From NCBI GenBank assembly GCA_016758965.1, contig JAEPRB010000268.1:1-51446 (forward strand): a stretch of DNA of 51,446 nucleotides, read 5' to 3'. The position numbers and the translations under genes are program-made. This stretch comes from Circinella minor (taxonomy: Eukaryota; Mucoromycota; Mucoromycetes; Mucorales; Lichtheimiaceae). The stretch's first letter is position 1. Each line of letters begins with the position of its first letter. Shown in pieces: positions 46,952 to 51,446 of the stretch. A model generated the notes under the pieces. It saw only the letters and a list, made by a program, of their open reading frames with translations, had not been told where the DNA came from and did not search any database.

Positions 46952-47185
46952 TTAAGCGCCTGTATTAGTTGGATCAATGCCTTGAGTATAAGTTGCTCGA
47001 CCACCCATTGGATCAATAAATTGACCCAAAATATCAGGAACATTACTATTTCTCATTGGATCTTTGAGAAAAGTATAGGAAGCAATAGGTCTATTTTTAT
47101 TTTGTTCACGTTTGGTTATTTTCTTTGATGAAGAAGAGGTAATTTCACTCTTAATTTTCTTGTTGGATCGTGTAAATGAAAACAT
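46952..47185 (-). CDS. Small basic orphan protein (77 aa)
   Basis: Intronless ORF ending in TAA at 46952. The N-terminal half is Lys/Ser-rich (NKKIKSEITSSSSKKITKRE) and the C-terminal half is Pro/Gly/Asn-rich with a DPM motif used twice (LKDPMRNSNVP, FIDPMGGRATYTQGIDPTN). No signal peptide or membrane segment. A TATATAAA lies about 130 bp upstream on the same strand and a typical AT-rich trailer follows, which supports a real gene. No family recognised. Confidence 0.6.
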   Translation of the reverse strand: MFSFTRSNKKIKSEITSSSSKKITKREQNKNRPIASYTFLKDPMRNSNVPDILGQFIDPMGGRATYTQGIDPTNTGA

Positions 47186-49413
47186 TATTAAAAACTTTGT
47201 TTGAATTGAATTGAAAAAAATGTAAAAGTATAGCTTTCGTTGTTATGAGACTAAAGATGAATTTGAAGACTGTAAAGAAGTAAAGAAATAAATCTTTTTG
47301 TTGTGAAAATTGTTTGTTTATATAATTTTTTTTTCAAACAACTTCTTTCACCTTCCTTCAATCTCATAGAAACTTATAAATCCTGATGACTGGTTAAAGG
47401 GGAAAAATTTTCTGATCTAGTTACACAATAACAGTGACTGAAGAGAAGTTTCTTAAATTGGTCATTTTTTTTTTTTTTGCTCTCTCTCTACTCAGCAAAT
47501 TCTTTATTCTTCTATGATATTTTCCATATATGATCAAAAAAAAAAAAAGATACGTGAGTGTAAATTATATTACATTGTCAAAAGAGCTTCTTTTAATTCT
47601 TGTTACGATATTAGATATTACGTATATGAAATCATTTCACAAGATAGCAGTATAAGATTTATTATTTTTAAAGAGTAAATGGATTTTTTAACTAATTTAC
47701 AAATAAAAAAAAACGTAACCTTGGAAACAAATTACCTTTTTTGTCGTATTAAAAATAGTGTCTTATTGGTGTAACAACCTATTTTTTTTTCCAAAGAAAC
47801 TATACATAATTTCTTGTAAAGAAGTGTTATATAACAATGTTATACAAGAAAAAAAAATCAAATGGAGGATGGTGCCTCTGAGTTTATTCTTATTTCAGCC
47901 AATGATGGATAGTATTTTTATTAGGCTACAGAATTCTCAACTTGTATTTCGCATAAACCAATTATTATTGTGCTTTTTTTTTTTAAAAAAAAAAAATTAC
48001 TTCCTTGACCTTCTTTACTTGGTTATTAATTATATTCTTTCTTGTAGATTAACGGAACTCTTCCGTTACTCTAAACCTTATTTACTATTGATTTTTTTTT
48101 CCGAATGTCTGGGTGATACTTTTTTTTTTCTGTGGGCATGTAATTATTAGCAAAATTTAGTTGAGAGTATGGTGGATATCACTTTTCATGGCATCTCCAT
48201 AATTAGGGTAGAAGCAAACAACCCTAATTAAAATTTCTCAGCAACAAATCCCCAGAAAAACATTTCAGTCGGGAGAATGTTGCTGGGAGTTTGAAGGGGA
48301 AAAAGAAAAGATAGGAACTTACAGCTTTTTTTTTTTTTTTTTTGTTGGGAAGTAATTTGCTGGGGAACTTTTGGCGCCAAAAATAAAATAAAAAAACTCT
48401 CTATTTATTTTTGTTGGGAAGATGGAAGGTGGTGGGCCCACCCCACGCCAATTCTTTCATTGAAACAAATGTGGTACACGATTTACAATACTTTATAATC
48501 TTGGTTTTATATTCGATGCAGTGCAACCTAACTTTTTTTTAATTTCTTTGACATAACTAAATTATTAAAACCTTGTTTTTTTTTATCCATAGCAACAAAA
48601 TTTACCCGATACTGGGTAAGAAAAAAAAAGACTATGTAATTCCTATATTTTATCTTATTTTTACATGTACCTATATTATTAACATTATGAATATAGTTCT
48701 CTCTTTTTTTTTATCAAGTCTATTAGTAATCAGTTTCATAGATACACAGAGACTTATCAATGAACAACAACAAAAAAAAATGATTAACATAACCTTATTT
48801 AATTAAATATAATATATCATTACAGATAATACTCGTATAACATAATATCTTATGTAATTAGTAACTACGTACATCAATGAAGAAGGAGAAAATTGAACTT
48901 AGGTAAATTTATCCACATCATGGTATATGAAAAAGTGTGAAAAGTCAATACTAAATACCCACAGTTTCACTCATATGGGTTATATGTTTTAACTATACTT
49001 CCTCATTTGCTTACTTTTTTTCATTACTTTACATAATAACTCTTTTCTTTCTACATTTTCAATACTCTTTCCTTTTGTTACTCGAATCAACGTGATGTAT
49101 ATAAACAATATATATCAAACTGTATACTAAGTACAAAACATAATTATAATACATTTCATTTCCTGAGTGTTTTTCAGTTGAACATTGGTAATTTCACATA
49201 TGTGTTTTAGAATTAAAAACCCCCCAGTTTCTTTTTTTTTTTCAAATCTGCTGCGCTATAGATAAATAGTATACACACATGATTAAATAAATCCGTACCA
49301 AAATAAACACGTTCTCTACCAATGTAAACATGTAAAATTGTAAATCATCCTCTGTTGGCCATTTATAATGCTGTTTTTTTTTTCTTTTTCTTTTTATTAT
49401 AGTTTTAAATTTA
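47186..49413. other. Promoter of the small gene, then long AT-rich spacer
   Basis: TATATAAA (minus, 47317-47324) is the candidate TATA of the 77-residue gene. The rest is AT-rich with many T runs. A hairpin with a perfect 10-bp stem, TAATTAGGGT-11 nt-ACCCTAATTA, is at about 48200-48230. Scattered copies of TTGCTGGG/CCCCAG-type motifs occur at 48240-48370. The ORFs at 47758-48150 and 48573-48806 are Phe/Leu-rich low complexity and rejected. Confidence 0.45.
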
Positions 49414-49602
49414 TTAATTCAAATATATCAGCGGAAAGTACGAATGTACAATTTCTTTAAAGATCTTAAGATGTTCTATCTTTTTTTTTCCATCTTTTTT
49501 TTTTTCCATGAATGGGAGAAATTGAACGGTCATCTCACATTCTTCAGCAAGTAGATCGTAATATTTTTTTTTGGCATCCACGTGTCTACCTCGAGTTACC
49601 AA
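49414..49602 (-). CDS. Coding-like 3' exon or small gene of unknown family
   Basis: 62 codons with a natural composition: RGRHVDAKKKYYDLLAEECE, then MTVQFLPFMEKKKDGKKKIE and HLKIFKEIVHSYFPLIYLN. The frame remains open 5' of the ATG to a TTCAG acceptor-like site at about 49606-49610, so it may be the last exon of a larger gene. No upstream exon was found in the adjacent sequence. Function unknown. Confidence 0.4.
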   Translation of the reverse strand: MVTRGRHVDAKKKYYDLLAEECEMTVQFLPFMEKKKDGKKKIEHLKIFKEIVHSYFPLIYLN

Positions 49603-49824
49603 ATTCTGAATAATTATGACAAAAACTATGCGGATAGAAAAATCACGATGAGGTGGTGGTTTTGTAGTAGTCAGGTTAATTATGCGATTTTACTCAGTTT
49701 CCCTTTTTAGAATTGAGTTCTGTATTTTAAATATGATTTCTTAATGTTCTTATAATACAACATCGTCGAACGACGAATAACAGGTAGATTTTGATCTTGC
49801 TTTATTTACCAAAGTATTCCCCAG

Positions 49825-51060
49825 ATGTCTGCCGCTAATGAGTTTCTAAAATCCTGTATGGTAACAGTTAGTCGAAATACCCTGCAGAAACCGGTGACAC
49901 TAAATGTGAAATTCGTAAGTAAAAAAAAAAAAAAAAATTATACTTTTTATCCTAAAACATCAGGGTACTAATTATTTTTATAGGTCAGAATGGCGTCTCC
50001 TCTATCAATGTCCTCATTCCTATGGTTCATGAACGGTTAATTCGTCTATTTTTCTTGGGAGGTGATAGCAGTAGGATATACAATAGTAATTTTAGGAGAG
50101 ATATGTTTTGTAAACCTGCGTTGTTCCATTCCTTCGGAGGTTTCATTACAAAAAAGTACGAGTTGCTTCTGGTCCCTGATCTCTTTGGTTTAATCAAAAT
50201 GGTTGCATACCATAAAGTAAAGCAGCCATTTTACTTTAGAAGTGGAGGGGGCCCATACTCATCGATGTAGGAACGGATTATGATATTAATAGCATGTGGT
50301 TGAAACTTGGACGAGTTTCAATGGTTTAGGTTTACAGGTATATTTCTATTTTCTATTGTTCTTTTATAAATCATTTTTGAAACCACTCTATTCACTAATT
50401 ATTTATTTATAATAGAATCACATTGCCGAAAACATGCAAATTTATGAAGACAAGATGCTATGGAACTCGGCTCGAATTGAGAATGAATGTATTCTTGTAT
50501 TCAAGATCTCAATGGTTTGCCATTCTCGAAAAAAGGCAACGTAAGTTTACTATTTATTCAATTTTTACACGTTCATGACTACTTTATCTACTTGATCTAA
50601 CGATAGTTATATTCTATTCTAGTAACTCCACACAGTTCATTCATGGGGAGCCATCAGTGAATAAATTGCTGACCTTTTGGTTAGCAATATTCTCGAGCTA
50701 TGAGTATCACTAGTAGAGAGTTGTCGACAGGAAAACCTGTTGAGCGGTATCAACCTGGTTTCTTGTCCGTTTTAATGGTAGCTTCATATATTGGTTCCTC
50801 GCTATTTTTTCTCGTCCTCCTCACCACAGTATGTTGAGGGAAGGGGGAAGAAGGGGAGGGGACGTTGCTTCGTTCCTTCACATTTTCTGGTGCCCATCTT
50901 CCGAGTTTCTGTTACTTGTTGCCATGGTTGACAGATCACCTAACCAAGTGATGGTTTTAAAGCGCCCTCCTTTAGTATGGAATATCTTCAAAAGTTATTT
51001 CATACGGGTACTTGACACAAGATCTCCATGGGTAACCGTACTGTTATTGTCCAGACCCTA
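49825..51060 (+). pseudogene. Degenerate multi-exon coding relic, unknown family
   Basis: Pieces separated by intron-like GTAAGT...TAG spacers: MSAANEFLKSCMVTVSRNTL with QKPVTLNVKF (49825-49914), then NGVSSINVLIPMVHERLIRL with FFLGGDSSRIYNSNFRRDMF (to a stop at 50268-50270), then AENMQIYEDKMLWNSARIEN with ECILVFKISMVCHSRKKAT (50416-50540), then NSTQFIHGEPSVNKLLTFW (from about 50622). Joining phases do not all agree and stops interrupt, so the copy is probably dead. The downstream ORF at 50831-51061 may be part of it. No family recognised. Confidence 0.4.
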
Positions 51061-51371
51061 ACAGCAGTTCCCTCCCTAGTTCTCCTGGACTTGTTTCCTA
51101 GCATTTACGTTGATTCAACTCTATATGACTTGGGTTAGTCACCGTCAACCGTCAAGAATCAAGTTCATTGTTATATAAAAACATCTATAACGGAATATTA
51201 ATTCTAAACCGTTGGTGTACATGATTGGGGTTGGTCAAACTTACACTACAAAAAAAAGAATCTTTTTTTTACAATGAGCTAATAGAATGGGTTTATTGAT
51301 TAGGTAAAACATAGGAAAAAAAAAAAAGAAGAGGAAGTTTTCTTTTTAAAAAATAAAACGTCATGCACACG

Positions 51372-51403
<32 letters not shown>

Positions 51404-51446
51404 CTTTTTTTAAATAATAATAATAAAAATATTTTTTTTTTTTTTT
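51061..51446. other. Low-complexity right end
   Basis: AT-rich DNA ending in very long T tracts (about 51375-51403 and 51431-51446) with (TAA)n between. No gene seen. Such runs often coincide with assembly breaks, so the right edge may be a contig end. Confidence 0.5.

Noticed and set aside
47758..48150. 130-codon ORF
   Set aside because: Rich in Phe/Leu from T runs, no recognisable domain, no promoter or exon partners.
1..51446. tRNA, rRNA and CRISPR scan
   Set aside because: No convincing tRNA B-box with a paired acceptor stem, no rRNA-like block and no regularly spaced direct repeats were seen by eye. A covariance-model scan would be decisive.

Overview
The window looks like nuclear DNA of an early-diverging filamentous fungus, most likely Mucoromycota (Mucorales-like). 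The evidence is: strong AT bias with long poly-A and poly-T runs; short GT-AG introns of roughly 45-250 bp; pyrimidine-rich leaders; fungal forms of HIS4, AVT1 and a subtilase; and relics of a coding family I associate with Mucorales genomes. No rRNA, tRNA or CRISPR array was recognised. All exon joins were worked out by hand from splice consensus and reading phase. Every complete gene model closes in frame.

Layout. 1-371: 3' end of a repetitive mucoralean hypothetical gene. 2407-5037 (+): AVT1-type vacuolar amino-acid transporter. 5319-6120 (-): GSKIP-domain protein. 6653-8369 (-): CIA1/CIAO1. 8540-8963 (+): SCOC/SLO1-like short coiled-coil protein, divergent from CIA1 across a 170-bp promoter. 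11705-13928 (+): poly-Q transcription factor with a FAR1-type zinc finger and a very long pyrimidine-rich upstream region. 17512-19093 (+): glycoside hydrolase family 8 enzyme. 19431-22240 (+): HIS4 trifunctional histidine enzyme.

The stretch 22.2-36.7 kb is accessory. It holds a structured tandem repeat, a 671-bp solo LTR with intact target-site duplication, a secreted subtilisin-like protease (26350-27991, -) bracketed by two same-orientation copies of a dispersed repeat, a relic of the same mucoralean family as the left edge, a TIR element of about 660 bp and a dead Tc1/mariner transposase.

A dense block follows: ING-family PHD protein (36708-38039, +), cyclin H (38056-39552, -, tail to tail with ING, 16 bp between stops), an HSF-type transcription factor (39749-41709, -), glucose-6-phosphate dehydrogenase (43388-45245, -) and a 77-residue orphan protein (46952-47185, -). 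The right end is AT-rich with a degenerate multi-exon coding relic (about 49825-51060) and finishes in poly-T.

The genes are unlinked housekeeping and regulatory functions, not one pathway. I found no cluster that I would call a new multi-gene system. The most interesting points are the GH8 enzyme with Asn at the usual catalytic-base position, the solo LTR carrying an array of 5'-splice-site-like repeats, the repeat pair flanking the protease, and the tandem structured repeat near 23.4 kb.
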